A stretch of DNA of 64,000 bases from Paenarthrobacter aurescens (GCF_025421775.1 NZ_JAOEFX010000001.1:372001-436000), one strand, 5' to 3'; positions 24,578 through 33,573 are shown, counted from the first letter of the stretch. Translations and numbers: made by a program. Notes: generated by a model from the sequence alone, not told the origin.

Positions 24578-25447
24578 ATGGAAAAGCCCGCAGTCCATTC
24601 CGCCCAGAGCGTCCGCCACATCGAGGACACTGTCCGCACCGATTTCCGGCATGCGATGTCTTATGGCGGATACCTGGACCTTGACCACCTGCTCAGCTCC
24701 CAACACCCACTGAGTAAACCGGAACACCACGATGAGCTGCTGTTCATCATCCAGCACCAGACCAGCGAGCTCTGGCTCAAACTTGTTCTGCATGAGCTGC
24801 TGGAAGCCCGCAGGCTTTTCGATGCCGACAACCTGGGGAAGGCGCTGAAGTGCATCGCCCGGGTCAAGGCCATCCAACGGACCATGACCGAGCAGTGGTC
24901 CGTCCTTGGAACGCTTACCCCACGTGAGTACGCACAGTTCCGCGGATTCCTGGGGAGTTCCTCGGGCTTCCAGTCGTACCAGTACAGGGGTGTTGAATTC
25001 CTCCTGGGGAACAAGAACCGCGGTATGCTGCGCGTGTTCGAAAGCGAACCCGAGGCTCACGCGCTGCTCAGCACGCTCCTGGACGAGCCCACGTTGTACG
25101 ACGCCTTCCTGAAGGTCCTGGCCCGCGCCGGCTATGACATTCCTGCTGACATCCTTGAGCGGGACACGAGCGAACCATGGACGTTCCGCAAGGACCTGGT
25201 CCCCGTCTTCCAGAAGATCTACGAATCGGACGATACCCCCTGGGGCCTTTACGAAGCCTGCGAGGACCTGGTGGATATCGAGGACAACTTCCAGGCATGG
25301 CGGTTCCGGCACCTCCGGACAGTCCAGCGCACCATCGGCTTCAAGGTGGGTACCGGCGGATCCTCGGGCGTTGACTTCCTCAAACGCGCCCTGGACCTGA
25401 CCTTCTTCCCCGAGCTCTACGCTGTCCGCACCGAGATCGGCAACTAA
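24578..25447 (+). CDS. kynA: Tryptophan 2,3-dioxygenase
   Basis: The protein is 289 aa, the usual bacterial length. Signature segments are SYGGYLDLDHLLSSQHPL, HHDELLFIIQHQTSELWLKL (substrate and haem pocket), GSSSGFQSYQYR and WRFRHLRTVQRTIGFKVGTGGSSGVDFL. The enzyme opens the indole ring of L-tryptophan with O2 and haem to give N-formylkynurenine, the first step of the kynurenine pathway. It is followed after 41 bases by kynU. The transcript looks leaderless. Confidence 0.97.
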   Translation: MEKPAVHSAQSVRHIEDTVRTDFRHAMSYGGYLDLDHLLSSQHPLSKPEHHDELLFIIQHQTSELWLKLVLHELLEARRLFDADNLGKALKCIARVKAIQRTMTEQWSVLGTLTPREYAQFRGFLGSSSGFQSYQYRGVEFLLGNKNRGMLRVFESEPEAHALLSTLLDEPTLYDAFLKVLARAGYDIPADILERDTSEPWTFRKDLVPVFQKIYESDDTPWGLYEACEDLVDIEDNFQAWRFRHLRTVQRTIGFKVGTGGSSGVDFLKRALDLTFFPELYAVRTEIGN

Positions 25448-25488
25448 GTAAACCATCCCGGCCGTCCCATACTTCCGCAGGAGGAACC

Positions 25489-26727
25489 ATGACCACAGCA
25501 CAGCAAACCCAACGGCCAACGTCGGCCGAATTGGACGCCGCTGACCCTCTCGCCGCCCAGCGTGATGCCTTTTACGCGCCCGACGCCGATCAACTCACCT
25601 CCTATTTGGACGGCAACTCGCTCGGGCGCCCGCTGAAGGTGACGTCAGCCAACCTCACCTCCTTCGTCCACGAGGCCTGGGGCAGCCGCCTCATCCGTGG
25701 TTGGGACGAGCAATGGATGGACGAGCCCACGGCCGTGGGAGACCGTATCGGCGAAGTGGTACTTGGCGCTGCCCCGGGCCAGACCACAGTGGGTGACTCC
25801 ACCTCCGTCATGCTTTACAAGATGATCCGTGCAGCAGTGGACGCCCAGCCTGGCCGGGACGAAATCATCATCGACCGCGACAACTTCCCCACCGACCGGT
25901 TCATCATCGAGGGCATCGCCAAGGAGCGCGGGGCCAGCATCAAGTGGATCGCAGCGAACCCTGCCAGTGGCGTCCGCGCGGAGGACCTGGACGGTCTGCT
26001 GGGTGAGCGGACCGCTGTGGTGGTCCTCAGCCATGTGGCTTACCGTTCGGGGTTCCTTGCGGACGCCAAGGGAATTACTGCCAAGGTGCACCAAGCCGGC
26101 GCACTGATGCTCTGGGACCTGTGCCACTCCGTTGGCTCCGTGCCGCTGACGCTTGACGACTGGGGCGTCGACCTCGCTGTGGGCTGCACCTACAAGTACC
26201 TCAACGGCGGTCCGGGCTCACCGGCGTTTGCCTACGTCAACGCGTCGCGGCAGGACAGTTTGCAGCAGCCGATCTGGGGCTGGATGGGTGCTGACAATCC
26301 GTTCGGGATGACGGAGTCGTACCGGCCGGCAGAGGGAATGCGCAGATTCATCACGGGAACGCCCCCGGTCCTGGCCATGCAGCCGCTCAAGGACATGGTG
26401 GAACTGATCGCATCCGTAGGAATGGACGCCGTCCGTGCGAAGTCGGTAAAGCTCACCGAATACGCCATTGCCCTCTCCGAGGAACTCCTGGTGCCCCTCG
26501 GTGCCGGGATCGTCAGCCCCCGGAATCCCGCCGAGCGCGGCTCCCACATCACAGTGGACCACCCGCTCTTTGCCGATGTCACGGCAAGGCTCTGGGAGAA
26601 GGGTGTCATCCCGGACTTCCGTCCCCCGCATGGCCTTCGCATCGGCCTGTCTCCGTTGAGCACAAGTTTCGCGGAGGTTGAGTTGGGCGTTGCAGCCATC
26701 CGCGAGGCCCTCTCCGAACTGCTCTGA
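25489..26727 (+). CDS. kynU: Kynureninase
   Basis: The protein is 412 aa with a good AGGAGG-type site (GCAGGAGGAACC) before the ATG. It is a PLP-dependent fold-type I enzyme with YLDGNSLG near the start, LWDLCHSVGSVPL, and the PLP-lysine segment DLAVGCTYKYLNGGPGSPAF. It cleaves kynurenine to anthranilate and alanine (or 3-hydroxykynurenine to 3-hydroxyanthranilate). It lies in an operon with kynA and the PaaX-like regulator. Kynurenine formamidase, needed between KynA and KynU, is not in the window. Confidence 0.97.
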   Translation: MTTAQQTQRPTSAELDAADPLAAQRDAFYAPDADQLTSYLDGNSLGRPLKVTSANLTSFVHEAWGSRLIRGWDEQWMDEPTAVGDRIGEVVLGAAPGQTTVGDSTSVMLYKMIRAAVDAQPGRDEIIIDRDNFPTDRFIIEGIAKERGASIKWIAANPASGVRAEDLDGLLGERTAVVVLSHVAYRSGFLADAKGITAKVHQAGALMLWDLCHSVGSVPLTLDDWGVDLAVGCTYKYLNGGPGSPAFAYVNASRQDSLQQPIWGWMGADNPFGMTESYRPAEGMRRFITGTPPVLAMQPLKDMVELIASVGMDAVRAKSVKLTEYAIALSEELLVPLGAGIVSPRNPAERGSHITVDHPLFADVTARLWEKGVIPDFRPPHGLRIGLSPLSTSFAEVELGVAAIREALSELL

Positions 26728-26734
26728 GGCCGAA

Positions 26735-27598
26735 ATGAGTGCTGTCCTTGACGACATGGACTCCCGCCCAGGGAGTACAACATCGCTGCTCCGCACCGTC
26801 ATCGGCCTGTACCTGCGCGATGCAGGTGGTTGGATGTCCACCAAGGACATCGTGACGCTCATGGAAGCCCTGGGCACGTCCGGGACAGTAACCCGGACGG
26901 CCCTGGGCCGGCTTCGCAAAAAGGACGTGGTGCTGCAGGAGACGCGAGGTGGCGTCCCCGGTGTCACCCTCACGGACGGGGCTGCCACCATGTTGGCCCG
27001 CGGTGACCGCCGGATCTACAACCCGAGGAGCATGTCCGTTTCGGATCCCTGGTGCCTGATTTCATTCTCCATCCCGGAGACGGAACGTGAAAAGCGGCAC
27101 CAGCTCCGGCGCCGGCTTCACTGGATCGGCTGCGGCACGGTGGCCGCCGGCCTGTGGATCTGCCCGGATTCGCTGCGCGTGGAAGTAGAGGAAATCCTGG
27201 CCGACCTGGGGTTGCGGGACATGGCCACCATTTTCGTGACTGGGACACCAATGGTTGGCGGTAGCCTGCAGGAAGCCGTGTCCAAGTGGTGGGACCTGGA
27301 AGCGGTGGCCGGCCTGCACAAGGACTTTATCCGCGGGCACGGAGCCGACGTTCCTGTGGGTGCCGGCAACGAGGTGGGGCCGTCTCCTGAAGCGTTTGCT
27401 ACGTATGTCCAGTGCATCGACCGCTGGCGGATCATTCCCTACCTCGACCCCGGGTTGCCGTCGGCATACCTGCCTGCGGACTGGCCTGGGGCCGAGGGCA
27501 CGGCCTTGTTCAGCCGTATAGTTTCCGCCTATGCGGCACCGAGCGGGGAGTTCGTGCGCAGCACCCTGCAGGAAACTGCCGGGGTTACGGTTTCCTGA
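26735..27598 (+). CDS. PaaX-family transcriptional regulator
   Basis: The protein is 287 aa from ATG 26735, 7 bases after the kynU stop. The N-terminal winged helix covers about residues 15-85 (LGRLRKKDVVLQETRGGVPG), and a PaaX-type central and C-terminal effector domain follows (WCLISFSIPETEREKRHQLRRRL). PaaX proteins repress phenylacetate genes in response to an aryl-CoA. The position directly behind kynA-kynU suggests this member controls tryptophan or kynurenine catabolism instead, which is an inference. Its 3' end overlaps the convergent transporter gene by 14 bases. Confidence 0.85.
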   Translation: MSAVLDDMDSRPGSTTSLLRTVIGLYLRDAGGWMSTKDIVTLMEALGTSGTVTRTALGRLRKKDVVLQETRGGVPGVTLTDGAATMLARGDRRIYNPRSMSVSDPWCLISFSIPETEREKRHQLRRRLHWIGCGTVAAGLWICPDSLRVEVEEILADLGLRDMATIFVTGTPMVGGSLQEAVSKWWDLEAVAGLHKDFIRGHGADVPVGAGNEVGPSPEAFATYVQCIDRWRIIPYLDPGLPSAYLPADWPGAEGTALFSRIVSAYAAPSGEFVRSTLQETAGVTVS

Positions 27599-28925
27599 GA
27601 GCGACGCCTCGCCAATATGGCTCCCCCAGTTTCTCGATGGGGGTCTTGGCCGTCTCCCGCGAGAAGAAGGCAGCGACACCGGCAATGGCCATGCACAGTA
27701 CTGCGAAGCCGGCCACGGGAAGCCAGCCGTCGTGGCCCTTGCCCAGGAGCAGGCCTGCGATCAGCGGAGCAAATCCGGCCACCACCAGCCCCAGTTGGTT
27801 TCCCAGTGCCATGCCGGAGTATCTGACCGGAGCGGCAAAGAGCTCAGCAAAGTAGGCGGGCCAGATCCCGTTGAAGCAGGAGTAGAGCAACGTCATGTTG
27901 ACGAACGCTGCCGCGAAGACCAGCAGGATGTTCCCGGTGGACAACGCCCAGAAGTAGGCGAAGATCGTGACCGAGCAACCGATGGCGGCCGTCAGGAGAA
28001 GCGGGCGCCGGCCCACGCGGTCGGAGAGTTTGGCGGTCAAGGGCATCACGAACATCGACAAGCCGATGGCGACGGCATTGACGGTGAGGATCGATGCTTT
28101 GTCAAAGCCTGCGGCGCCGGTGGCGTACGACAAGCCGAAGACCGTGAAGATGGTCTGCATGACGGACATGATGGACATCCCGATCACCCGGACCACATCC
28201 GCCGACTGGAAGCGCAGAACTTCCCTGAGTGGCATGGGAGCAACTGCCTGGCGGTCCTTTTCTGCCTCGAACACCGGTGTCTCGTCCAAGTGGGTCCGAA
28301 CCCAGTAGGCGATGGCCAGAACCACTATGGACAACCAGAACGGGACGCGCCAGCCCCAGCTCATGAGGGCTTCAGCGGGCAGCGCCGCCACGGGGATGAA
28401 CACGAGCGTCGCGAGCACCATTCCGGACGCGTATCCGGTCATGACGAAGCTGGTGAAGAACCCGCGTCGTCCTTCCGGGGAGTGTTCCAAGGTCAGCGTG
28501 GAAGCGCCGGCCGACTCCGCGCCTGCGGAGAATCCCTGGGCCAGGCGGCCCACCACCAACAGGATGGGAGCCCAAACACCTATCTGGCTGTAGCTGGGCA
28601 GGAATCCGATGCCAAGGGATGCGAGCCCCATGACACCCAAGGTGATCAGCAGAATCTTCTTCCGGCCCAGTTTGTCGCCGAAATGACCCATCACCAGCCC
28701 GCCGACCGGACGCGCCACATAAGCCACCCCGAAGGTGGCGAAAGCGCCGATCAAGCCGACAGCGGGATCCTCGGACGGGAAGAACAACGGACCGAAAACC
28801 AATGCGGCTGCCGACCCGTATATGAAGAAGTCGTAGTACTCAAGAGTGCTTCCCAGGAACGAAGCGAGGGCCGCTTTGCCGGGGGTCTTACGCAGCTTTG
28901 CAGGCTGCCGGGTTGTGGTTGACAT
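27585..28925 (-). CDS. MFS metabolite:H+ symporter (MHS family)
   Basis: The protein is 446 aa with about 12 helices. Family features include the opening GSTLEYYDFFIYGSAAALVF, GHFGDKLGRKKIL in loop 2-3, and QGFSAGAESAGAS in helix 5. MHS carriers (ShiA, KgtP, ProP relatives) import organic acids or zwitterions with protons. It is last in the minus-strand run SDR, flavoprotein, Dabb, transporter, 41 bases after the Dabb gene. It probably imports that operon's substrate. The convergent overlap with the PaaX-like gene is coincidental packing. Confidence 0.88.
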   Translation of the reverse strand: MSTTTRQPAKLRKTPGKAALASFLGSTLEYYDFFIYGSAAALVFGPLFFPSEDPAVGLIGAFATFGVAYVARPVGGLVMGHFGDKLGRKKILLITLGVMGLASLGIGFLPSYSQIGVWAPILLVVGRLAQGFSAGAESAGASTLTLEHSPEGRRGFFTSFVMTGYASGMVLATLVFIPVAALPAEALMSWGWRVPFWLSIVVLAIAYWVRTHLDETPVFEAEKDRQAVAPMPLREVLRFQSADVVRVIGMSIMSVMQTIFTVFGLSYATGAAGFDKASILTVNAVAIGLSMFVMPLTAKLSDRVGRRPLLLTAAIGCSVTIFAYFWALSTGNILLVFAAAFVNMTLLYSCFNGIWPAYFAELFAAPVRYSGMALGNQLGLVVAGFAPLIAGLLLGKGHDGWLPVAGFAVLCMAIAGVAAFFSRETAKTPIEKLGEPYWRGVALRKP

Positions 28926-28966
28926 GGCGATTCTCCTTTGAATGGCGCAGGTTCGAAAGCTCGAAG

Positions 28967-29257
28967 CTAAATCGGAAAATCAACGGCGATGATCTGCTCG
29001 CTGTTGGGGAACGAGTACTTCTTGAGCGGCTCGTGCAGCGGGTGCGTGTTGTAGACCTCAATGTCTTCCACTGCATTGAAGTCAGCCACGATGGCGTAGT
29101 CGAATGATCGCTCGTGCTGGAGTACGTCAGGCCCGTGGGTGAGCTTCAAGAGTCCGGGAATGTTGCCGTCCATGCGGTCCAGGCCCTTGATCCAGGCGGC
29201 CTTGTCCTCTGGGGGAAAGTCCGCTTTGAACTTAAAGAGCACTGCGTGGCGGATCAT
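28967..29257 (-). CDS. Dabb (stress-responsive A/B barrel) domain protein
   Basis: The protein is 96 aa from ATG 29257; longer in-frame starts would run through the flavoprotein gene. It opens MIRHAVLFKFK, the usual Dabb first strand, and contains FDYAIVADFNAVEDIEVYNTHPLHEPL with the conserved His. Dabb proteins are small dimeric ferredoxin-like barrels. Some act as cyclases or isomerases and many occur inside catabolic operons without a known role. Its start overlaps the stop of the flavoprotein gene by 4 bases (ATGA), so it should be translated with it. Confidence 0.85.
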   Translation of the reverse strand: MIRHAVLFKFKADFPPEDKAAWIKGLDRMDGNIPGLLKLTHGPDVLQHERSFDYAIVADFNAVEDIEVYNTHPLHEPLKKYSFPNSEQIIAVDFPI

Positions 29258-30918
29258 GCTCCAACTCCGGCCGTGACGCCGGCGGCCGCATACTCTACGG
29301 CTTCGCCCGCAATGGTGCGGCCAGCCAGGTAGCCCATGGTCATGATGGGTCCCAGAGTGGCGCCGGCACCCGGGTAGCCCGCGGCATAGGCGTTCTCCGT
29401 AGTGTTTCCTGCGGCAAATAGTCCGGGGATGGGTTGCCCGTCCACGTCCAGTACCCGCGCGAAGCCATCCGTGGCCACGCCACCGTTGCTGCCGAACGCA
29501 CCGTTGACCACCTCCATCGCGTAAAACGGACCGGTGTTCAACGGGCCCAGGGACGGGTTGGGCCACGGGCAGTCGTCGTCGCCCCAGTATTTGTCGTAGG
29601 CGCTCTCACCACGGCCAAAGTCAGGGTCCTCCCCCTTCACCGCGTAGAGGTTGAATCGCTCCACAGTAGCCTCGAGATTCTCCTCAGGGACGCCGATCTT
29701 CAGGGCAAGTTCGCCCAGCGTGGGCGCCTCGATCAGGTATTCCGGCGTCGGCTGGCCGGCCCGGTGCGAAAGGACACCGTACCTTTCCAGATAACCGTGA
29801 TCGAACACCACATGTGCCGGAGTATTCAGCGTCTGGTTGTTGGGCGAATCCCATGACTGCAGGCATCGGGCGAGGTCGTTGTAGTTCTGGGACTCGTTGG
29901 CAAAACGGCGGCCGTGGCGGTTGACCATGAGCGAACCCGGCCCCTGGCGTTCAAAGCGCAGCAATGTGCCAATCGGGGCGCCGTCCCGGGTGTCCCCCGT
30001 GATGGACATCGGTGCCCACCAGGCTTCGCGGGTTCCGCGGGTTTGGGCACCGATCCGTTGGGCCATCTTCAATCCATCGCCGGTGTTCGAAGGGGGCGAG
30101 CACATGATGTACAGGCGTGAGGCCAACAATGAATCTGCCAGGGACTTGTCCCATTCGAAACCTCCGGTGGCGAGGACAACGCCGTCGTTGGCGTGGAAAG
30201 TCTCGCCAGAGTCCAGTTCGACGCCCACTACCCTGCCGTCGTCGTGCAGTAACCGATGCCCGCGGGCACCAACCACCAGGGCAGCGTTATCGCGAACCAG
30301 GCTTGCCAGGAGCATCGACACGAGGGCCTGTCCTTTGGCTACGAGGCCGTCCTCCTGCCGCTTGTTCAGCTCCTCCCACGGGAACTTGGTGAAGGCGCCC
30401 CAGGTTTCGTATTCCTGCATGGTGAACGGGGCCCGGCCATCGGAGCGGACATGGGCAGCGAGTTCGCCGAGCGCTTCACGGATGTTGTAGAGCCCAGGTT
30501 CCACCGTCCTGCCACCTTCCACCGAACCGGGGAGGTCCTGCCGGTAGTCCGGAAAGTTGTCCAGGAAGATGAAACGCACACCGCATTCTTCTTCGGTGAA
30601 GCGGAGCATGGTGTCCCCGTAATTCAGTGCAGCATCCAGCAACTCTTCACGTCCGCGCCCACGGGCCACTGCCCGGATGTACTCTGCCGCTGCCTCTTTG
30701 GAATCGCTCAACCCTGCCTCCCGGGCGTGGTGGTTGTCTGCCACCCACAGCATGCCGCCGGAAACAGCGGACGTTCCGCCCAGCAGTTCGGTTTTTTCAA
30801 GCACGACGACGGACTTGCCGGCCCGCGCGGCCGTCGCCGCTGCCGTCAACGCGCCTGCGCCGGAACCGACTACGACGACGTCGTAGGTATCGGAAGGTGT
30901 GCCATTCAGGAATTTCAT
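29254..30918 (-). CDS. FAD-dependent dehydrogenase, 3-ketosteroid-delta1-dehydrogenase-like
   Basis: The protein is 554 aa. The N-terminal Rossmann FAD motif is VVVGSGAGALTAAATAARAG with VVLEKTELLGGTSAVSGG. The C-terminal FAD-binding end reads GSNGGVATDGFARV, GLFAAGNTTENAY and YPGAGATLGPIMTMGYLAGR, very close to the KstD/fumarate-reductase flavoprotein pattern. Such enzymes introduce a double bond next to a ring ketone. No other steroid genes are present, so the substrate may be a simpler cyclic ketone or alicyclic acid. It sits between the SDR and Dabb genes in one operon. Confidence 0.88.
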   Translation of the reverse strand: MKFLNGTPSDTYDVVVVGSGAGALTAAATAARAGKSVVVLEKTELLGGTSAVSGGMLWVADNHHAREAGLSDSKEAAAEYIRAVARGRGREELLDAALNYGDTMLRFTEEECGVRFIFLDNFPDYRQDLPGSVEGGRTVEPGLYNIREALGELAAHVRSDGRAPFTMQEYETWGAFTKFPWEELNKRQEDGLVAKGQALVSMLLASLVRDNAALVVGARGHRLLHDDGRVVGVELDSGETFHANDGVVLATGGFEWDKSLADSLLASRLYIMCSPPSNTGDGLKMAQRIGAQTRGTREAWWAPMSITGDTRDGAPIGTLLRFERQGPGSLMVNRHGRRFANESQNYNDLARCLQSWDSPNNQTLNTPAHVVFDHGYLERYGVLSHRAGQPTPEYLIEAPTLGELALKIGVPEENLEATVERFNLYAVKGEDPDFGRGESAYDKYWGDDDCPWPNPSLGPLNTGPFYAMEVVNGAFGSNGGVATDGFARVLDVDGQPIPGLFAAGNTTENAYAAGYPGAGATLGPIMTMGYLAGRTIAGEAVEYAAAGVTAGVGA

Positions 30919-30963
30919 GGTGGTGCCTTTCAGGGAAGTAAGGGAGTTTGGCGTGCCGCGGTG

Positions 30964-31761
30964 TCAGACGGCCGTGTAGCCGCCATCGATGACCAGTTCG
31001 GAGCCTGTGGTGAAGCGGGACTCATCGGAGGCGAGGTAGAGGACTCCGTAGGCGATTTCGTCCGGCTCGCCTTGGCGAGGGAGGGGGTTTCCGCCGACCA
31101 ACTGCTTGTAGTAGGCCTCGGCCCCGATGTCGGACTGCTCTGCCGAGTTCCGGCTCATCCTGGTGTTCATGGAGCCGGGGTGGATGGAGTTCACCCGCAC
31201 ACCGTGGGCGCCGTAGGCTGCGGCATCGGACTTGCTGAGGAGCCGGACCGCTCCTTTGGTGGCGTGGTAAAGGGGTACGTTGCGTCCGCCAGTCAGTCCA
31301 TGAATGGAGGAAAAGTTGATGATGCTTCCGGACTGCTTCTCGATCATCGCTGGAACGACGTACTTGGTCAGCAGCCAGACGCCTTTGACGTTGACGTCGA
31401 AAATGACATCGAAGTCCTCAACGGTGGCAGTGTGGCTTGCTCCTGCAGGTCCGATGATTCCGGCGGCGTTGACCAGGACGTCCGGCGAACCCAGTTCTGC
31501 GCAGACCCTACGGATGGCTGCGGCCACACTGGCTTCGTCGGTGACATCGACGTCGTACTCGGTGATGCCGGGATGGCGGACGGGCGCGGGTGTCCCGGCC
31601 CGGTCAAGGCTGGCCACAGTTGCCCCGTGTTCGGCCAGCAACAGGGCTGTGGCACTTCCGAGGTCTCCCCTGCCTCCGGTGACCACCGCAATCTTGCCTG
31701 CCACGCGTCGTGCTGTGGGCCCTGGGCCTGCCTGCGTTGTTGCCTGCGATGCTGTCTCCAT
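30964..31761 (-). CDS. Short-chain dehydrogenase/reductase
   Basis: The protein is 265 aa from ATG 31761, which has a GGAGGAG site just upstream. It shows the nucleotide-binding glycine motif VVTGGRGDLGSATA, NAAG, the catalytic Ser in INFSS, and YHATK (Tyr and Lys of the active site). The end reads FTTGSELVIDGGYTAV. Classical SDRs oxidise or reduce a hydroxyl/ketone pair with NAD(P). As first gene of the run it probably makes or consumes the ketone acted on by the KstD-like enzyme downstream. Confidence 0.88.
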   Translation of the reverse strand: METASQATTQAGPGPTARRVAGKIAVVTGGRGDLGSATALLLAEHGATVASLDRAGTPAPVRHPGITEYDVDVTDEASVAAAIRRVCAELGSPDVLVNAAGIIGPAGASHTATVEDFDVIFDVNVKGVWLLTKYVVPAMIEKQSGSIINFSSIHGLTGGRNVPLYHATKGAVRLLSKSDAAAYGAHGVRVNSIHPGSMNTRMSRNSAEQSDIGAEAYYKQLVGGNPLPRQGEPDEIAYGVLYLASDESRFTTGSELVIDGGYTAV

Positions 31762-31934
31762 GACAACTCCTCCTGCCGCGGCATTGCGGCTGCTGATACC
31801 TGTGTACGGCGCAGGGCAGCACGGAATGGAGCCCAAGGGGCCGCACTGTGTGGTTACCGGGCGAGTTGCCCTGCTGGGTTCAACTCTGCCAGCGGTGGTG
31901 TGAGTGGAACCACAGCGTTACCGATGAACGGGAA

Positions 31935-32729
31935 TCAGATGCTGCCGTTACTTTGACGGAGGGCGCCCTTGAGCTCACCGCGCCATCCCAGGGCGCGGGA
32001 AATGCCACGGGCTGCCGTCAGCAGGACCGGCACGCGGGTGGCGGCGTTTTCTTCGTTCCGCGGAACCACGACGCTGAGCGCGGCGACAACCGTATTCGAC
32101 CGTCCGAAGACAGGAACCGCAATTCCGCTGGACTCGGGGACGATGATGCCCGGCATTGAAGCGAACCCGCGTTGCCGGATGCTTGCCAAATGGCGTCGCA
32201 GTTCCGAAGGCTCGGTGAGCGTCGCGTCCGTGAACTTCTTGAGGGTTCGCGACAGGAAAAGGTCCTGGTAGGCGGGCGGAGAATAAGCCAGCAGCACCAG
32301 CCCTGACGACGTGCCGTGAACCGGCAAGCGGCCGGCGACCTTGGTGATATCCACCATGGAATCGCGGGACCCGATCCGCTCGATGTAAAGGACTTCGTCC
32401 GAGTCCAGGATCCCCAGGGTTGTGGAGTGCTGGACCACGGATTGAACGTCCTCCATGAACGGCAGGGCAGCCTCCCGGAGGCCGACCATCCTGGAACTCC
32501 TGGACACCAGCTCCCACAGGCGGGTGCCGATCCGAACCTCCGCAGTGGTTTCCCGCTCCAGCAGACCCTCAGCCAGGAGCTCGTCCACCAATCGGTACGT
32601 TGTGGTGACGGGGAGCCCCGAGCGTCGTGCCAAGGTGGCAACGCTCATGGTGCGGTGGGCGTCGTCGAACGCTCCTACCAGTCGGACGACACGGCGGATA
32701 ACGGATTCACCCGAAGACGAGTTGGCCAC
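31935..32729 (-). CDS. IclR-family transcriptional regulator
   Basis: The protein is 264 aa. The N-terminal winged helix covers about residues 7-70 (MSVATLARRSGLPVTTTYRLVDELLAEG). The C-terminal IclR effector domain includes GTSSGLVLLAYSP and GIIVPESSGIAVPVFG. Effectors are usually small aromatic or organic acids. It sits 173 bases upstream of the SDR gene on the same strand and is the most likely regulator of the SDR-flavoprotein-Dabb-transporter run. Its start is 1 base from the GntR stop. Confidence 0.9.
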   Translation of the reverse strand: MANSSSGESVIRRVVRLVGAFDDAHRTMSVATLARRSGLPVTTTYRLVDELLAEGLLERETTAEVRIGTRLWELVSRSSRMVGLREAALPFMEDVQSVVQHSTTLGILDSDEVLYIERIGSRDSMVDITKVAGRLPVHGTSSGLVLLAYSPPAYQDLFLSRTLKKFTDATLTEPSELRRHLASIRQRGFASMPGIIVPESSGIAVPVFGRSNTVVAALSVVVPRNEENAATRVPVLLTAARGISRALGWRGELKGALRQSNGSI

Positions 32730-32730
32730 G

Positions 32731-33453
32731 TCAGGCTCCGGACTTCACGCGGGAGACGAACCGGAACCTGTCCCCCCGAAACGTGCTCCGCGTCCATTCC
32801 ACAGGCACGCCCGCCGCGTCCCTGGCCAGGCGGTGGACCACCAGCAATGGCGCCCCCATTTCGATTCCCAGCAATCTGACGTCGGCCGGACCTGCCAGTG
32901 CTGTCTCCACGGTGTCCTCTACATCGGCTATCTGGACCCCGTAGACATCGGCAAGGACAGCGTAGAGCGAGCCCGCCTTGGCCAGGCTGGACTTGAATCG
33001 CGGCAGCTTCCCCGGAAGCCAGGCGACCTCGTGTGCCAACGGTTCACCCTCGATCAACCGGATGCGCTCCAGCCGGGTTACCTGTTCGCCCTGGTCGAGC
33101 CCCAGCTGGGCTGCGACATTGGCGTCGGACTTCAGGACTTCGAGGGCAATCAGCCTGGAGTCGGGCCGCAGCCCCTGGGTGCGCGCATCATCGGAGAATG
33201 ACGTCAGCTGCCGGACATGGGTGACTTTGGGTGGCGCAACGAACGTACCGTGCCCTTGGATGCGGCCCAGCTTGCCTTCGGCGACCAGCTCACTGATGGC
33301 CTGGCGGACGGTTGTTCGCGAGGTCGCGTATTTCTCGGCGAGTGCCCGCTCCGTGGGGATGAGCGTGCCCGGCTGAAGGCCGGCGATGAGCCCGAGTACC
33401 TCAGTCTTGAGGAGGTAGTACTTGGGCGCGGCGGGCGCGGCATCAGTGGACAT
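32731..33453 (-). CDS. GntR/HutC-family regulator (DasR/NagR-like, UTRA domain)
   Basis: The protein is 240 aa from ATG 33453 (AGGA 8 bases upstream; ATG 33462 is an alternative). The N-terminal winged helix is GTLIPTERALAEKYATSRTTVRQAI followed by the wing GRIQGHGTFVAPP. The C-terminal UTRA domain (about residues 85-235) binds small ligands, amino-sugar phosphates in DasR and NagR. Two operator-like palindromes of DasR type lie in the gap to the divergent sugar porter gene. It therefore probably represses the porter-kinase pair and itself. Confidence 0.9.
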   Translation of the reverse strand: MSTDAAPAAPKYYLLKTEVLGLIAGLQPGTLIPTERALAEKYATSRTTVRQAISELVAEGKLGRIQGHGTFVAPPKVTHVRQLTSFSDDARTQGLRPDSRLIALEVLKSDANVAAQLGLDQGEQVTRLERIRLIEGEPLAHEVAWLPGKLPRFKSSLAKAGSLYAVLADVYGVQIADVEDTVETALAGPADVRLLGIEMGAPLLVVHRLARDAAGVPVEWTRSTFRGDRFRFVSRVKSGA

Positions 33454-33481
33454 ATTGGACATCCTACTTGTAGACAACATT

Positions 33482-33497
33482 ATTGGTCTATGCCAAT
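33482..33497. promoter_or_regulatory. DasR/NagR-like operator 1
   Basis: ATTGGTCTATGCCAAT is a near-palindrome close to the remembered DasR/NagR consensus (TGGTCTAGACCA core). It lies 28 bases upstream of the GntR-type start and between the divergent regulator and transporter genes. Confidence 0.65.
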
Positions 33498-33505
33498 CTT
33501 GACAG

Positions 33506-33521
33506 GTTGGTCTAAACCAAT
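33506..33521. promoter_or_regulatory. DasR/NagR-like operator 2
   Basis: GTTGGTCTAAACCAAT has 5-bp arms TTGGT/ACCAA around a CTAA centre. It is spaced 24 bases centre-to-centre from operator 1, about two helix turns, so two dimers could bind the same face. It lies 52 bases before the sugar porter start. Confidence 0.65.
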
Positions 33522-33573
33522 GCCGGAGTTCCTCCGGCAAGACCCTACTTTTCCACAGATCCAAGGGACAAAG

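Noticed and set aside
29254-30918. Steroid degradation cluster
   Set aside because: The KstD-like flavoprotein has no partner steroid genes (no meta-cleavage, hydroxylase or acyl-CoA genes), so a steroid substrate is not supported.
30256-31956. 566-codon plus-strand open frame
   Set aside because: It is opposite the flavoprotein and SDR genes, both with clear motifs.
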